NCBI RefSeq assembly: GCF_003362755.1 | Contig: NZ_QKRA01000007.1 | Location: 62,001 to 126,000, forward strand | Origin: Marinomonas piezotolerans | Lineage (GTDB): Bacteria; Pseudomonadota; Gammaproteobacteria; Pseudomonadales; Marinomonadaceae | DNA length: 64,000 bases | Reading direction: 5' to 3' | Shown: positions 36,067 to 47,063 of the stretch, one piece after another | Numbering within the stretch: the stretch's first letter is position 1 | Layout of the letters: each line of letters begins with the position of its first letter | The notes under the pieces: model-generated | What the model saw: the letters and a program-made list of their open reading frames with translations, nothing else | Databases searched by the model: none | What the model was told of the DNA's origin: nothing | Translations under genes and position numbers: made by a program

Positions 36067-37386
36067 TTATAATGTTGAGAACGATTCGCCTAGTGCGTTG
36101 ATTAAGCTGTCAATTTCCGAACGCTCAGTGATGAAAGGTGGCGCGATTTGAATCGTATCGCCACCATAGCGAACATAGAACCCCTTTGCCCACATATCCA
36201 TAGCTACCTCATAAGGTCTGCGGGCAGGCTGTCCATTCAATGCTGATAGTGTGATGCCTGCTGCTAAGCCATAGTTACGAATATCTGTAATACAATCCGA
36301 ACTAGAGCGTAGGCTGTGCACGGCTTCTTCCCAGTAGCCGCTCATGTCTTTGATTCGTTGCGGTAACTGTTGTTCTTGTAGCTCTGACAAAGATGCTAAG
36401 CCCGCTGCGCAGGCAATCGGATGGGCAGAGTAGGTGTAACCATGTGGCAGTTCAAGCATATAGTCATGACCGCCATGTTCCATAAAGGTATCGTAGATTT
36501 CCTGCTTGAAAGCGACTGCGCCCATTGGGATGATACCGTTGGTCACTTGCTTAGCCATCGTTATGATATCTGGAGTGACACCAAATGCTTCTGCACCAGA
36601 GTTGGCACCCATGCGGCCGAACGCAGTAATAACTTCGTCAAAGATTAGTAGGATATTGTGCTGATCGCATATTTCTCTCAGGCGTTTTAGATAGCCTTGC
36701 GGTGGCACAATGACACCAGCAGATCCGGACATTGGCTCGACTATAACCGCAGCAATATTCGAAGCGTCATGTAGAGTGATCAAATCCAGTAGTGCATTGG
36801 CCCGGTCACTTCCAATTTCAGACATCCCTTTCGTGAATTCCGTGCCAGGAGCTTGGGTATCTGGTAGATGATAAGCATCAAGTCCTTGGCCATACAGAGT
36901 ACGGTTCGCTGGGATTCCTCCAACACTAAAGCCAGAGATGCCCGCACCATGATAGCCTTTTACACGGCCAATAAACTTTGTCTTTGTGCCGTGGCCTTTT
37001 TTACGCCAGTAGGCGCGTGCAACCTTCAGCGCAGTGTCAACAGATTCTGAGCCAGAGCCCGTGAAAAAAATTCGGTTGAGCCCTGAAGGCATGAATTCAG
37101 TAATCTTCTCGGCAAGTAAAAACGATTTTTCATGGCCAAATTGAAAAGCAGGAGAGTAATCGAGAGTTCGTACTTGGTTAGAAACCGCTTCGTTAATCGA
37201 TTCGACGTTATGGCCAAGACCGCACGTCCATAGACCAGATAGTCCATCGAAAATTTTACGGCCATGGTTGTCTTTGTAGTAGCAGCCATCAGCGGATGCA
37301 ATGATGCGTGGATCACGTTTGAATTCTCGGTTGCCAGAGTAAGGCATCCAGTGTGAATCGAGTTGATTTTTCGTAAGGTTGGACAT
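36067..37386 (-). CDS. Class III aminotransferase, omega-amino acid:pyruvate type
   Basis: A 439-residue PLP enzyme. HWMPYSGNREF near the start, FTGSGSESVDTALK, FDEVITAFGRMG and the PLP lysine in TMAKQVTNG place it with beta-alanine or omega-amino acid:pyruvate transaminases. It would yield malonate semialdehyde from beta-alanine, which MmsA of this window could use; the genes are not linked, so this is inference. It is transcribed alone, towards a strong terminator. Confidence 0.87.
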   Translation of the reverse strand: MSNLTKNQLDSHWMPYSGNREFKRDPRIIASADGCYYKDNHGRKIFDGLSGLWTCGLGHNVESINEAVSNQVRTLDYSPAFQFGHEKSFLLAEKITEFMPSGLNRIFFTGSGSESVDTALKVARAYWRKKGHGTKTKFIGRVKGYHGAGISGFSVGGIPANRTLYGQGLDAYHLPDTQAPGTEFTKGMSEIGSDRANALLDLITLHDASNIAAVIVEPMSGSAGVIVPPQGYLKRLREICDQHNILLIFDEVITAFGRMGANSGAEAFGVTPDIITMAKQVTNGIIPMGAVAFKQEIYDTFMEHGGHDYMLELPHGYTYSAHPIACAAGLASLSELQEQQLPQRIKDMSGYWEEAVHSLRSSSDCITDIRNYGLAAGITLSALNGQPARRPYEVAMDMWAKGFYVRYGGDTIQIAPPFITERSEIDSLINALGESFSTL

Positions 37387-37488
37387 GCAGCAATCTCATA
37401 GTATGTTCCCAGATAGGGATAGAATGCCATGAGACTAAATTCGTTAAAGCTTAACTTGCTTAAACTCGTTTTAGGTTTACTTAACTTA

Positions 37489-38124
37489 TTAGTGCGATGT
37501 TTTTTCTTTGAATTCGCACAAGTCTTCGATCGTGCAGGCATCACATTTCGGTTTGCGTGCGGTGCAGATATATCGGCCGTGCAGTATTAGCCAATGGTGA
37601 GCATCTAGGAGAAACTCCTTCGGGACGAAGCGTAGCAATTTTTCTTCTACCTCTAGTACATTCTTGCCGGGGGCTATTTTGGTTCGATTGGATACTCGAA
37701 ATATATGAGTATCAACAGCCATGGCGATTTGTCGAAACGCAGTATTCAAAACGACGTTAGCTGTTTTACGGCCCACCCCAGGTAAAGCTTCCAGTTCTGC
37801 GCGAGTCTGTGGAACTTGGCTGTTATGCTTTTCTATCAGTATTTGACATGTTTTAATCGCATTTTCGGCTTTGGCGTTAAAGAGACCTATCGTTTTAATG
37901 TACTCTTTTAACCCATCTACTCCTAAGGCGTACATGCTCTCAGGAGTGTTTGCGACTGGAAAGAGTTTGCGTGTGGCCTTATTGACGCTAACGTCCGTCG
38001 CTTGCGCAGAAAATAAAACGGCAATTAGCAACTCAAACGGAGAGCTATATTCTAGCTCTGTCACCGGATTTGGGTTTTCAGCTCGGAGGCGAGTGAAAAT
38101 TTCCTGACGCTTCGCTTTGTTCAC
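37489..38124 (-). CDS. nth: Endonuclease III
   Basis: A 211-residue DNA glycosylase/AP lyase. The helix-hairpin-helix LPGVGRKTA carries the catalytic lysine, VDTHIFR the catalytic aspartate, and C-X6-C-X2-C-X5-C (CTARKPKCDACTIEDLC) binds the 4Fe-4S cluster. It removes oxidised pyrimidines. The start is GTG 38124 with AAGGGATCG before it. It begins 16 bases after rsxE and is the last gene of the rsx operon, as in many gammaproteobacteria. Confidence 0.96.
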   Translation of the reverse strand: MNKAKRQEIFTRLRAENPNPVTELEYSSPFELLIAVLFSAQATDVSVNKATRKLFPVANTPESMYALGVDGLKEYIKTIGLFNAKAENAIKTCQILIEKHNSQVPQTRAELEALPGVGRKTANVVLNTAFRQIAMAVDTHIFRVSNRTKIAPGKNVLEVEEKLLRFVPKEFLLDAHHWLILHGRYICTARKPKCDACTIEDLCEFKEKTSH

Positions 38125-38140
38125 CGATCCCTTCCTACCA

Positions 38141-38899
38141 CTAGTCCGTTACTCGCACGCGGCGAGATACTTTTTCTTCGCCTTCTTTTGTTTTGGCGAT
38201 GCGCGCTTTTTCTTTTTCATCCAAGTAGTTTTTGATGGCGATGAGTAGCCCTAGTCCAATGAAGGCACCTGGAGGTAAAACGGCAAACAAGACGTTAGGA
38301 TAGTTGCTAAAAACTTCTAAGCGCCAGCTGATTGCCATGTCACCGAATAATAGCTGCATATCACTAAACAGCGTGCCTTGGCCAATGAGCTCTCGCATAC
38401 CGCCTAACAGGACCAAGACCATGGTGAAGCCTATTCCCATCATTAGACCATCCAATGCCGAAGGCGCAACAGGGTTACGACTTGCGAACGCATCAGCACG
38501 GCCCAAAATAGCGCAGTTGGTCACAATCAAGGGGATAAAAATACCTAGAATTTGGTAAAGCTCGTACGTATAGGCCTGCATTATAAGCTCAATACAGGTA
38601 GTAAAGGACGCGATAATCATGACAAAGGCGGGTAATCTGACCGCTTCCGAAACATAATTACGGATGAGAGACACGGCAATGTTAGAGCCCAACAATACAA
38701 CAGTGGTTGCAAGTCCAAGCCCAATTGCATTCACGACGGTACTGGTGACGGCGAGTAGCGGACAAAGTCCTAAAAGCTGAACCAGTGCAGGGTTATTCTT
38801 CCAAATACCGTTATAGAGGATTTCACGGTAGTTAGGGCCAGTATCCACTATCGTGTTTTCAGCGGTATGTTCTGGTGACAGTGTATTTTCAGCACTCAT
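38141..38899 (-). CDS. rsxE: Electron transport complex subunit RsxE
   Basis: A 252-residue membrane protein with about six helices, homologous to RsxA (both carry [20 protein letters not shown] and [18 protein letters not shown]). Each of the pair contributes to the membrane part of the Rnf/Rsx complex and holds a conserved cysteine (TNCA) thought to bind an iron-sulfur cluster between them. AGGATGATTT precedes the ATG. Confidence 0.95.
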   Translation of the reverse strand: MSAENTLSPEHTAENTIVDTGPNYREILYNGIWKNNPALVQLLGLCPLLAVTSTVVNAIGLGLATTVVLLGSNIAVSLIRNYVSEAVRLPAFVMIIASFTTCIELIMQAYTYELYQILGIFIPLIVTNCAILGRADAFASRNPVAPSALDGLMMGIGFTMVLVLLGGMRELIGQGTLFSDMQLLFGDMAISWRLEVFSNYPNVLFAVLPPGAFIGLGLLIAIKNYLDEKEKARIAKTKEGEEKVSRRVRVTD

Positions 38900-38907
38900 A
38901 AATCATC

Positions 38908-39525
38908 CTAACGCGATAGCAGCGCGTCTTTGTTCTCATTAAAGTATATCAGCGTGTTTTTTACGGCTCTTACAACCGCCCTAGGGGTAATGGTCGCCCC
39001 TGTAAACTGATCAAATTGACCACCATCCTTCTTAACATTCCATTGTTTCATAGTGGTATTGTCTAGTGATTTACCAGCAAAGGACAGAATCCATTTTGAT
39101 TTCTGTAGATCTACCTTGTCGCCCAGTCCTGGGGTTTCTTTATGGCTGATGACGCGTGAGCCAGTCACAATGCCATCGCGGTCGATCGCTACGAGCAAAT
39201 CCAAATTACCGTTATAGCCGCCTGGAGCGACGGTTTCAAAAATAATAGCGGTCACTTCATCATTTTTGCGAGCAATATAGGCCTGTATAGGCTCTTTGGA
39301 ACCCAATAACGGATCAGCCGCAAGCGTAACCGTATCTGATGCCAAATTATTGTTATAGCGATCTTTAGGCAATATTTCGTTGAATGCTGATAATTGCGCT
39401 TGAACGATATTATTTTGAATCGTTTGTTGCGTAAATTGATGCGTTAAGGCGATTAGCCCTGCTGTCATCACGGCAAAAATACCTAAGCCAATTGAGTTTT
39501 GGCGTATGGAGGCAAATAGGTTCAT
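38908..39525 (-). CDS. rsxG: Electron transport complex subunit RsxG
   Basis: A 205-residue protein with one N-terminal membrane helix and a periplasmic FMN-binding domain. The covalent FMN site is the threonine of SGAT-like FTGATITPRAV. GGYNGNLDLLVAID and ETPGLGDKV are typical of RnfG. Its start overlaps the rsxD stop by one base (TAATG). Confidence 0.95.
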   Translation of the reverse strand: MNLFASIRQNSIGLGIFAVMTAGLIALTHQFTQQTIQNNIVQAQLSAFNEILPKDRYNNNLASDTVTLAADPLLGSKEPIQAYIARKNDEVTAIIFETVAPGGYNGNLDLLVAIDRDGIVTGSRVISHKETPGLGDKVDLQKSKWILSFAGKSLDNTTMKQWNVKKDGGQFDQFTGATITPRAVVRAVKNTLIYFNENKDALLSR

Positions 39526-40580
39526 TACTTGTCTCCTCCTGCTAGGCCTTTTTTCGCCTTCTTATGGCCATAAGTACGTGGCTGAGTGTAGTAATCAATG
39601 AGAGGTGCTGCAAAATTCATGAGTAGCACAGCGAAAGCGACGCCATCTGGATAGCCCCCCCACGAACGAATAACGTAGATTAAAATGCCTATGCCGGCAC
39701 CGTAGAAAAGCTTGCCTCGGTTGCTGGTACAAGAGCTAACTGGGTCGGTAGCAATAAAGAATGCGCCGAGCATTGCTGCTCCCGTGGTTAAATGAAACAC
39801 GGGCGTAGCGGCGTTACTTGGATCGATGGCATAAAACACCCCAGCCATAACTGCCAACGCAGCGAGCATTGAAATGGGGGTGTGCCAAGTAATGATTCTT
39901 AGCCAAATAAGTGCTAGACCTCCCAACAGATACGCTACATTGACCCACATCCAGCTCGATAGGTTAGCGCTTTGAAGCCCGAGGATTGAACTAAAAGCCT
40001 CACTGCTCATTAATCCATCTTTGTGCTTAAAAGCGTCCAATGGCGTCGCCATCGTATAGGAATCAACCGTCGGTAGGGTACCAAAGATCGCAGCTAAACT
40101 GTCACTGAAAGTCGGTGTTGCACCCGCTTGTATAAGCTCAGAAGCACCTATCCATTGAGTCATCGGCACGGGGAAGGAAACCAGACAAATGGCGTATCCG
40201 ACCATGGCTGGGTTGAATGGGTTATTGCCGAGGCCACCATAAACCTGTTTTGCGAAGATGACCGAAAACGCAACAGCCGTCACGGTCAGCCACCAAGGAA
40301 CGGTTGGTGGAAGCGCTAAAGCTAGTAATACCGCGGTTAGCAAAGCGCTATAATCAGCAAGGAAAAAACCAATAGGTCGACGGCGAAGCTTAAGAATGAA
40401 CGCTTCGCTAATGAGTGCTGTGGCGCATGCAATGAACAGATTGATCAGTGTGCCGTAGCCAAATAGCCAAGTCTGAACTAAAAGCCCTGGCAACGTCGCT
40501 AAGATCACCATTTGCATAACCCAAGAAGTACGTCGGCCTGCGCGGTGAGTATGAGGTGATGTGATACGCAATAATGCCAT
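39525..40580 (-). CDS. rsxD: Electron transport complex subunit RsxD
   Basis: A 351-residue membrane protein with about ten helices. It has [16 protein letters not shown] and the flavin-site threonine region [10 protein letters not shown], plus [12 protein letters not shown], the NqrB/RnfD signatures. It is the main membrane channel of the complex. It abuts rsxC without a gap and overlaps rsxG by one base. Confidence 0.95.
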   Translation of the reverse strand: MALLRITSPHTHRAGRRTSWVMQMVILATLPGLLVQTWLFGYGTLINLFIACATALISEAFILKLRRRPIGFFLADYSALLTAVLLALALPPTVPWWLTVTAVAFSVIFAKQVYGGLGNNPFNPAMVGYAICLVSFPVPMTQWIGASELIQAGATPTFSDSLAAIFGTLPTVDSYTMATPLDAFKHKDGLMSSEAFSSILGLQSANLSSWMWVNVAYLLGGLALIWLRIITWHTPISMLAALAVMAGVFYAIDPSNAATPVFHLTTGAAMLGAFFIATDPVSSCTSNRGKLFYGAGIGILIYVIRSWGGYPDGVAFAVLLMNFAAPLIDYYTQPRTYGHKKAKKGLAGGDK

Positions 40581-43397
40581 TTAACGATTCTCTTGCGTGT
40601 TGGTTAACTGTTCAAGCTTTGCAGCTTCTGCTTGATGTGCTTGTTCGGCAGATGCCAGATCTTTTTGAAGCTGCTCTGAGTTCGGTTCGGCGTCGAGTTG
40701 TCGCTTTAGCTTGTTAACTTGAGCTTTAGCAAGTGCCGTGGTGACTTTTTGTTTCTTAAGCTGCTCTTTATGCTCCGCAGCTTTATCATCGGTTACGGAG
40801 TCTAGCGGTGCAGTATTGGCTGATTGAGAGCCGTTTTTCATCGTTTGTTCAAGACTTTGTGCGTGAGCTTTCGCTTTTGCAACTTGTTGTTCTAGGCTGT
40901 CAATGTCTTCTGACTGCAACGTCTGTGCTTTCGCAAGGGCTTTCTCAGCCTTTTTAACGGCAGCATTAGCAATAGCTATGTCGATTTTTAACTTACGCTG
41001 AGCGTCGCTATTCGTATCAACGGTGTTTTTAACCGCAGGAGTGGCTTCTTTGCTCTGAAGTGAAGGAGCCTCAAGTGCTGCTAAGCGAGCTTCTGCCTCC
41101 TTCAATACTTTCTTAAACTCGACAGTTTTACCTTGTAGTTCAGTATTCTGAGGGTCTTCCGCGAGCTGTTTCTGAACTTTCTTGAGCTTTGTGTTTGCCA
41201 AGGCAACATCGACTTTCGCTTTCTTATATTCATCAGACATAACAGGCTTGTCTGATTTTTGAGCGGCGCTAGCTGATTCACCAGAACAAGCTGCGAAACG
41301 CATTTCAGCTTCTTTTAACGCTTTTTCAAATTCTGCCGCTTTAGCTTTTAACTCGTCATTGTCGCAATCTTCAGCCAATTGCTTTTGCACTTTTTTGAGC
41401 TTAGAGCTTGCTAAAGCCATGTCGACTTTTGCTTTTTTAGCGTCTTCACTTAATGCTGTTTTGGCTTTGCTGGGAGCAGCTTTAGCTTCTCCGCCTAGCT
41501 TATCGAGCAGGGCTTGTGCCGTTTTTAAATCGGCCTCAAATCCAGCGGCTTTGTCCTTGAGCTCTTGATTATCTGGATCGTCGACTAATTGTTTCTGGAC
41601 CTTCTTTAGCTTGCTGCTAGCGAGTGCGACATCCACTTTTGCTTTTTTCGCTTCATCGCTCATCCCCGTGGGAGATGCCTTCTTAGTGGGCGTTGCATTG
41701 GGCGCAGCCGCCACTTTACGTTCAAGTTCTGAGATATCTTTTTGAGTTTCATCAACTTGAATCTGTAGCGCGTTAATTTCTTCGGTGTGTTCTTTTTCCT
41801 GAGCTTCAAGCAGCGATTTTTCTAACTTTTTAAGCTTAGCTTTGGCGATAGCGAGATCGATTTTGGCTTTCTTCGCATCATCATTCGCTACTGCCGGTTC
41901 TGGAGCGGCTTTAGGGGCTTCCTTAGTCGGCTTTTTCGCCGCAGGCTTAGCGGATGCTGCATTTTGGCGAGCTAGACGCTTCGCTTCTTTCTCAGCCGCT
42001 TCCGCTTCTTGGCGTGCTTTACGCGCTTCAAAGCGTTGTTTCGCGATATCTGATTTTACGGCTGATTCGCGTGCATCGCGAATTTCCGCTTTGGCGTGCC
42101 GGTAGTATTGAACGAGTGGAATACTGCTTGGGCACACGTAAGAACACGCACCACATTCAATGCAATCGAATAAATTATAATGCTCAGCTTTTTCATGCTC
42201 TTGGCTTTTTGAAAACCAAAGTAGTTGCTGAGGTAGTAATCCAGCGGGACACGCTTGTTCACACATACCGCAGCGTATGCAGGCTTGCTCCGGTGCAGGA
42301 GGCGGTAGTTCCTTAGTAGAAGCCGCTAAAATACAGTTGGTCGTTTTTACCACGGGTGCTTCAGGCGTATCGAGTGTGAATCCCATCATAGGACCGCCCA
42401 TTACAAGCCGGCTTAAGTGTTTTTCATTTAGGTCTGCATACTTTAACAAGTGTGAAATAGGCGTGCCCAATAACACCTCTACGTTCTGAGGCGCTTTGAA
42501 GGCATCCCCCGTCAAGGTTGTGAAACGAGAGATAAGAGGGCGGCCGTATTGAATAGCTTCGTAGGCTGCGACACAAGTACCGACATTTTGACAAAGTATG
42601 CCGATGTCAGCGGGGTATTGGCCACTAGGAACTTCTTTGTCTGTAAGCAATTTAATCAGCTGCTTTTCGCCACCAGATGGGTATTTTGTGGGGACGACGG
42701 CAACCTGAATGGAGCTTTGACGTTCTCGAATAAGCTGCTGTAGTGATGCAATGGCTGTAGGTTTGTTGTCTTCAATGCCGATGACTACGTTGTCAGCATT
42801 GACCAGATGCTGAAGCATCTCAATCCCCAATATTAATTCGAGAGTCTTCTCTCGAATCAACATGTCGTCTGCTGTGATATAGGGCTCACACTCTGCTGCA
42901 TTGATAATAAAGTGTGTTAAAGGGTGTTTGTGCGCACCTTGCAGTTTTACTTGTGTAGGAAAGCCTGCGCCCCCCATTCCCACGATACCTTTCTCTGCCA
43001 GAAATGCTAAAACATCTGTTTTGCTGACGTCTTGCCAATTATCTAAGGGTTCTAGTTCAATCCATTGATCATTGCCATCAGGCTGGATGACAATGCATGT
43101 GTCGCTTAAACCGGAAGGATGAGCTACAACACGTTTTTCGATGGCGTGTATAGTGCCAGATGTTGGTGCATGTAAGAAGCTGGATAGGAAGCCATTATTA
43201 ATTGCAATTGCTTCACCTTTTAGTACACGTGAGCCTACCTCTACCAGTGGACGAGATGGTTGGCCAATATGTTGTCCAAGCGGCAAAATCAATTCATCAG
43301 GCAGCCTGGGAGAGCCCAGCGGCAAGTTCAATGATTGTGCTTTGTTTTCAGGTGGGTGAATGCCACCGTGGAATGAATATACTGCTGGCGTCTGCAT
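40581..43397 (-). CDS. rsxC: Electron transport complex subunit RsxC with long repeat tail
   Basis: I start at the ATG at 43397 (938 residues), which shares TGATG with the rsxB stop; a longer frame start inside rsxB is not credible. The core (about 1-450) has the NADH/FMN-binding segment (KGIVGMGGAGFPTQVKL, GGEKQLI) and two 4Fe-4S motifs, CIRCGMCEQACP and CIECGACSYVCP. The remaining half is Ala/Lys/Glu-rich coiled coil with six copies of a 70-76 residue unit. E. coli RsxC also has a repeat tail. In the complex RsxC is the soluble NADH-linked subunit. Confidence 0.95.
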   Translation of the reverse strand: MQTPAVYSFHGGIHPPENKAQSLNLPLGSPRLPDELILPLGQHIGQPSRPLVEVGSRVLKGEAIAINNGFLSSFLHAPTSGTIHAIEKRVVAHPSGLSDTCIVIQPDGNDQWIELEPLDNWQDVSKTDVLAFLAEKGIVGMGGAGFPTQVKLQGAHKHPLTHFIINAAECEPYITADDMLIREKTLELILGIEMLQHLVNADNVVIGIEDNKPTAIASLQQLIRERQSSIQVAVVPTKYPSGGEKQLIKLLTDKEVPSGQYPADIGILCQNVGTCVAAYEAIQYGRPLISRFTTLTGDAFKAPQNVEVLLGTPISHLLKYADLNEKHLSRLVMGGPMMGFTLDTPEAPVVKTTNCILAASTKELPPPAPEQACIRCGMCEQACPAGLLPQQLLWFSKSQEHEKAEHYNLFDCIECGACSYVCPSSIPLVQYYRHAKAEIRDARESAVKSDIAKQRFEARKARQEAEAAEKEAKRLARQNAASAKPAAKKPTKEAPKAAPEPAVANDDAKKAKIDLAIAKAKLKKLEKSLLEAQEKEHTEEINALQIQVDETQKDISELERKVAAAPNATPTKKASPTGMSDEAKKAKVDVALASSKLKKVQKQLVDDPDNQELKDKAAGFEADLKTAQALLDKLGGEAKAAPSKAKTALSEDAKKAKVDMALASSKLKKVQKQLAEDCDNDELKAKAAEFEKALKEAEMRFAACSGESASAAQKSDKPVMSDEYKKAKVDVALANTKLKKVQKQLAEDPQNTELQGKTVEFKKVLKEAEARLAALEAPSLQSKEATPAVKNTVDTNSDAQRKLKIDIAIANAAVKKAEKALAKAQTLQSEDIDSLEQQVAKAKAHAQSLEQTMKNGSQSANTAPLDSVTDDKAAEHKEQLKKQKVTTALAKAQVNKLKRQLDAEPNSEQLQKDLASAEQAHQAEAAKLEQLTNTQENR
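40600..41885 (-). repeat. Six tandem coiled-coil repeats in RsxC
   Basis: Units begin at about 41885, 41663, 41453, 41240, 41012 and 40780 on the minus strand. The central three, each with AKVD(V/M)ALA and KLKKVQKQL, are nearly identical to one another (70, 71 and 76 residues apart), while the outer ones have diverged. The pattern points to recent in-frame duplication. The chain is rich in Ala, Lys, Glu and should form a long charged helix. Confidence 0.85.
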
Positions 43398-43990
43398 CAG
43401 TGTGCCGCCTCCACTTGTCGATCTGTGGCAATAATATTTACGGGTTGTGCGCCTACGCCTTGAGGTTTTTCCCAAGACCATGTACGAGAGGTGACACCCA
43501 CTTCAACCATATCTATGCAATCAACTGGGCACGGCTCTACGCAAAGATCACAGCCGGTACATTCGTCTGCAATGACAGTGTGCATTTGCTTTGCAGCACC
43601 AAGGATCGCATCAATTGGGCAGGCTTGAATGCATTTCGTGCAGCCAATGCACTCGTCTTCGCGAATGACTGCAACCTTTGATACTGGCTCCTCTTCGCCG
43701 CCGTCTAACGGAAGTGCTTCAACATCTAATAAGTCTGCAAGAGCTTGAACGGTTGCCTGGCCGCCAGGTGGACAGCGGTTGATTGCTTCTCCATTCGAAA
43801 TGGCTTCGGCATATGGTCGGCAGCCTGGGTGGCCACACTGGCCACACTGAGTTTGAGGCAAGATGGCATCAATTTGGTCAACGATTGGGTCGCCTTCTAC
43901 ATGAAAACGCACATTGGCGTAACCAAGGATGGCACCAAAAACTAAGGCGAGTACAACAAGTATTGCGATAGCTAATAAAACAGTCAGCAT
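43397..43990 (-). CDS. rsxB: Electron transport complex subunit RsxB
   Basis: A 197-residue iron-sulfur protein. An N-terminal membrane helix is followed by a cluster motif [16 protein letters not shown] and two ferredoxin motifs, [12 protein letters not shown] and [12 protein letters not shown]. It passes electrons between the membrane clusters and RsxC. TGA overlaps the rsxC start (TGATG), so the two are translationally coupled. Confidence 0.96.
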   Translation of the reverse strand: MLTVLLAIAILVVLALVFGAILGYANVRFHVEGDPIVDQIDAILPQTQCGQCGHPGCRPYAEAISNGEAINRCPPGGQATVQALADLLDVEALPLDGGEEEPVSKVAVIREDECIGCTKCIQACPIDAILGAAKQMHTVIADECTGCDLCVEPCPVDCIDMVEVGVTSRTWSWEKPQGVGAQPVNIIATDRQVEAAH

Positions 43991-43998
43991 AACGGCCC

Positions 43999-44580
43999 CT
44001 AAATCTGTACCAATCCGGTGAAGCCCATAAACGCTAGCGCCATTAAGCCAGCCGTGATCATTCCGATCGCTGACCCTTTAAAGACGACAGGCACATCAGC
44101 GACATTAATACGCTCTCGCATTGCTGAGAAAAGAATAAGAACAAACGAAAACCCAACCGCAGCGCCAAAACCATACAAAATAGACTCTACGAAATCATTT
44201 TGCTTAGAGGTGTTTTGCAACGCCACACCGAGGACGGCACAGTTGGTGGTAATGAGCGGTAGGAATATCCCGAGTACACGGTAGAGTAGGGGACTGGTTT
44301 TATGGACCACCATTTCTGTGAACTGCACGACGACGGCAATTACTAGGATGAACGAGATGGTTTTAAGATACTCAAGGCCAAACGGTTCAAGAATAAACTC
44401 AAACGTAAGATAGCTGCACAGACTGGATAAAGTCAGTACGAATGTGGTGGCCATCGCCATGCCAATGGAGGTTTCTAGCTTGCTAGAAACGCCCATAAAC
44501 GGACAAAGTCCGAGGAATTGTACCAATACAAAGTTGTTTACCAAGATGGTACTGACGAGTATTAAGAGATATTCAGTCAT
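43999..44580 (-). CDS. rsxA: Electron transport complex subunit RsxA
   Basis: A 193-residue membrane protein with six helices and the signature [16 protein letters not shown] and [13 protein letters not shown]. It is the first gene of the operon rsxABCDGE-nth. The complex either drives SoxR reduction or pumps sodium or protons while moving electrons between NADH and ferredoxin; which one applies here is not visible. Confidence 0.96.
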   Translation of the reverse strand: MTEYLLILVSTILVNNFVLVQFLGLCPFMGVSSKLETSIGMAMATTFVLTLSSLCSYLTFEFILEPFGLEYLKTISFILVIAVVVQFTEMVVHKTSPLLYRVLGIFLPLITTNCAVLGVALQNTSKQNDFVESILYGFGAAVGFSFVLILFSAMRERINVADVPVVFKGSAIGMITAGLMALAFMGFTGLVQI

Positions 44581-44757
44581 CTCGCGTCCAATAAATGCGT
44601 TTGTGTCGACAAAGAAAAGAGCTGCTAAAAAGCGATTGTGCTAACTATACCAAGCTGCTTATAACTAACAAGACTAAAGCGGCGTGTCTTCTAGTTTATT
44701 TTAGAATATAAATAGCACTTGGCAAATATAAGCTTTCATTTAATAGCCTTAGAAATC

Positions 44758-44779
44758 AGCCGTCTCACGAGAGACGGCT
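44758..44779 (-). terminator. Hairpin terminator after metG
   Basis: AGCCGTCTC and GAGACGGCT pair around ACGA, 19 bases beyond the metG stop. On the minus strand GATTTC follows, a short T-run. Confidence 0.65.
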
Positions 44780-44797
44780 AACGTGCATTGCTTAAGA

Positions 44798-46837
44798 TTA
44801 CATGACGCGCTGTCCAGGCTTAGCACCGTTATGTGGTTCTAGCAGGTAGATTTCGTCTTTGCCGGGGCCAGCGGCGAGAACCATGCCTTCCGATAGGCCG
44901 AACTTCATTTTGCGTGGCGCAAGGTTGGCCACCATCACAGTTAATTTGCCTTCCAAATCTTCAGGCTTATACGCTGACTTTATGCCAGAAAACACTGTGC
45001 GGGTTTCGCCACCTAGGTCTAACGTCAGCTTGAGTAGTTTGTTTGCCTTTTCAACATGCTCTGCTTTCGCGATCAAGGCGATACGCAGGTCAACCTTTGC
45101 GAAATCATCAAAGCTAATCTCATCGGCAATTGGGTCTCTGCTAAGTTCTGTCTCTTGTGTCGTCACTTTCGCCGCGGCTTCCGCCTCTGACTCTTCTTTG
45201 CCCTCAGCAATCATCGCTTCTATTTGTGGTGCTTCAATGCGAGACATAAGCGCTTTGAACTTATTCACGCTGTGACCGAAAAGTAGTTCGTTGCGGTTGT
45301 CCCAAGTGAGTTCCTTGTTCAGGAAGGCTTCAGCATCCGCAACCATTTTGGGCATGACCGGCTTGAGGTATGTCGCTAATATTGCAAATAAGTTGAGAGA
45401 GACAGAGCAGATCTCTTGCACTTGCGGCAACGTGTCTTCATTTTTCGCTTTTACCCATGGCTCTTCGTCAGCAATATAGGTATTTGCGATGTCTGCCAAG
45501 CGCATAATTTCGCGCATCGCTTTGCCGTATTCACGAGTCTCGTACAATTCGGCAATCACATCGCCAGCGTCAACAAACTCTTTTATCATCGCTTGTTGTG
45601 CAGGTTCAGATTGAAGTTGACCATCAAATTTCTTATTGATAAAGCTCGCAGTACGGCTCGCAATGTTCACAACTTTACCAACGACATCAGAATTCACACG
45701 CTGAACAAAGTCGCCTAGGTTTAGATCGATATCATCAACGCGAGAGTTTAACTTCGCTGCAAAATAGTAACGCAGATATTGTGGGTCGAGGTGATTCAGG
45801 TAAGTACGGGCTTTGATAAACGTGCCGCGTGATTTCGACATTTTCTCGCCATCAACCGTAACGTAGCCATGTGCATTAACCGCCGTTGGAGTGCGGTAGC
45901 CAGCGCAATCTAGCATTGCTGGCCAAAAAAGAGCATGGAAGTTAATGATGTCTTTACCGATAAAGTGATACAACTCTGCGGTTGAATCTTTGCCCCAATA
46001 TTCTTCGAATGTTAGGCCCTCTGTACGGTCGCAAAGATTCTTGAAACTTGCCATGTAGCCAATTGGCGCGTCCAGCCAAACGTAAAAGTATTTACCTGGT
46101 GCGTCAGGAATTTCAAAGCCGAAATAGGGGGCATCACGGCTGATATCCCATTCTTGTAAACCTGCATCAAGCCATTCAGATAGCTTGTTGGCGACTTGTT
46201 CTTGAAGTGTGCCACTGCGCGTCCATTGCTGTAAATATTCTTGAAACTCCGGTAGTTTGAAGAAATAGTGGTCAGATTCTTTCTCAACAGGTGTTGCACC
46301 GCTGTATACCGAGCGCGGATTAATCATCTCCATTGGTGTATAAGTCGCTGAACACACTTCGCAGTTATCGCCGTACTGATCTTCTGCTTTACATTTAGGA
46401 CAGGTGCCTTTAATGAAGCGGTCAGCTAAAAACATTTGCTTTTCGGGGTCGTAGGCTTGCGTAATGGAGCGAACCGCAATCTTGCCATTGTCGCGTAATG
46501 CGCGGTAGATGGATTCAGAAAGCTCTCTGTTTTCGGGCGAATGGGTCGAATAGTAATTGTCATAACCAATCATGAAGTCGTTGAAATCCGTCATGTGTTC
46601 CTGACGAACGCCATCAATTAGCTGCTCAGAAGTGATGCCATTTTGCTCTGCTTTGAGCATGATGGCGGTACCATGCGCATCATCAGCGCAAACGGCTGTG
46701 CAATTGTTACCGCGTAATTTCTGAAAACGAACCCAAATATCGGTTTGAATGTGCTCTAGCATATGACCCAAGTGAATAGAGCCGTTAGCATAAGGTAGGG
46801 CGCTGGTGACGAGAATCTTGCGTTGCGAGTGTGCCAT
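44798..46837 (-). CDS. metG: Methionyl-tRNA synthetase
   Basis: A 679-residue class I synthetase, about the length of the E. coli enzyme. The HIGH motif is in [11 protein letters not shown], the zinc knuckle is [17 protein letters not shown], and KMSKSRG is the second signature. A C-terminal tRNA-binding/dimerisation domain ([11 protein letters not shown], near 580-679) is fused, as in E. coli. Divergent from apbC. Confidence 0.97.
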   Translation of the reverse strand: MAHSQRKILVTSALPYANGSIHLGHMLEHIQTDIWVRFQKLRGNNCTAVCADDAHGTAIMLKAEQNGITSEQLIDGVRQEHMTDFNDFMIGYDNYYSTHSPENRELSESIYRALRDNGKIAVRSITQAYDPEKQMFLADRFIKGTCPKCKAEDQYGDNCEVCSATYTPMEMINPRSVYSGATPVEKESDHYFFKLPEFQEYLQQWTRSGTLQEQVANKLSEWLDAGLQEWDISRDAPYFGFEIPDAPGKYFYVWLDAPIGYMASFKNLCDRTEGLTFEEYWGKDSTAELYHFIGKDIINFHALFWPAMLDCAGYRTPTAVNAHGYVTVDGEKMSKSRGTFIKARTYLNHLDPQYLRYYFAAKLNSRVDDIDLNLGDFVQRVNSDVVGKVVNIASRTASFINKKFDGQLQSEPAQQAMIKEFVDAGDVIAELYETREYGKAMREIMRLADIANTYIADEEPWVKAKNEDTLPQVQEICSVSLNLFAILATYLKPVMPKMVADAEAFLNKELTWDNRNELLFGHSVNKFKALMSRIEAPQIEAMIAEGKEESEAEAAAKVTTQETELSRDPIADEISFDDFAKVDLRIALIAKAEHVEKANKLLKLTLDLGGETRTVFSGIKSAYKPEDLEGKLTVMVANLAPRKMKFGLSEGMVLAAGPGKDEIYLLEPHNGAKPGQRVM

Positions 46838-47063
46838 TCGAAATAAGCCTGCTGGGTAAATTATGGATTGTTCGGTGGTTTAAAGCGGCACATAGAATCG
46901 AGCCGAACCACAATTAGAAAGAAATTATCCGCGACATTATAAGTGGACGCTCATAGTGTGCAAGCATCAGGCTTGCTTTTCCGCAATTTGCCCCCAGTAT
47001 TGGCAGCAATAGTTCGAATTGAATGCCAAATATAAGGCACTTTAGCAGGGTAGGAGAAATACA

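Noticed and set aside
41842..42105. Ala-rich open frames opposite rsxC and similar frames opposite metG and cheA
   Set aside because: They have no ribosome binding sites and run antisense to well-supported genes; composition follows the coding strand.
43398..43481. N-terminal extension of rsxC by 28 residues
   Set aside because: It lies entirely inside rsxB and is Arg/Ser-rich; the ATG at 43397 overlaps the rsxB stop as TGATG, the usual coupled arrangement.
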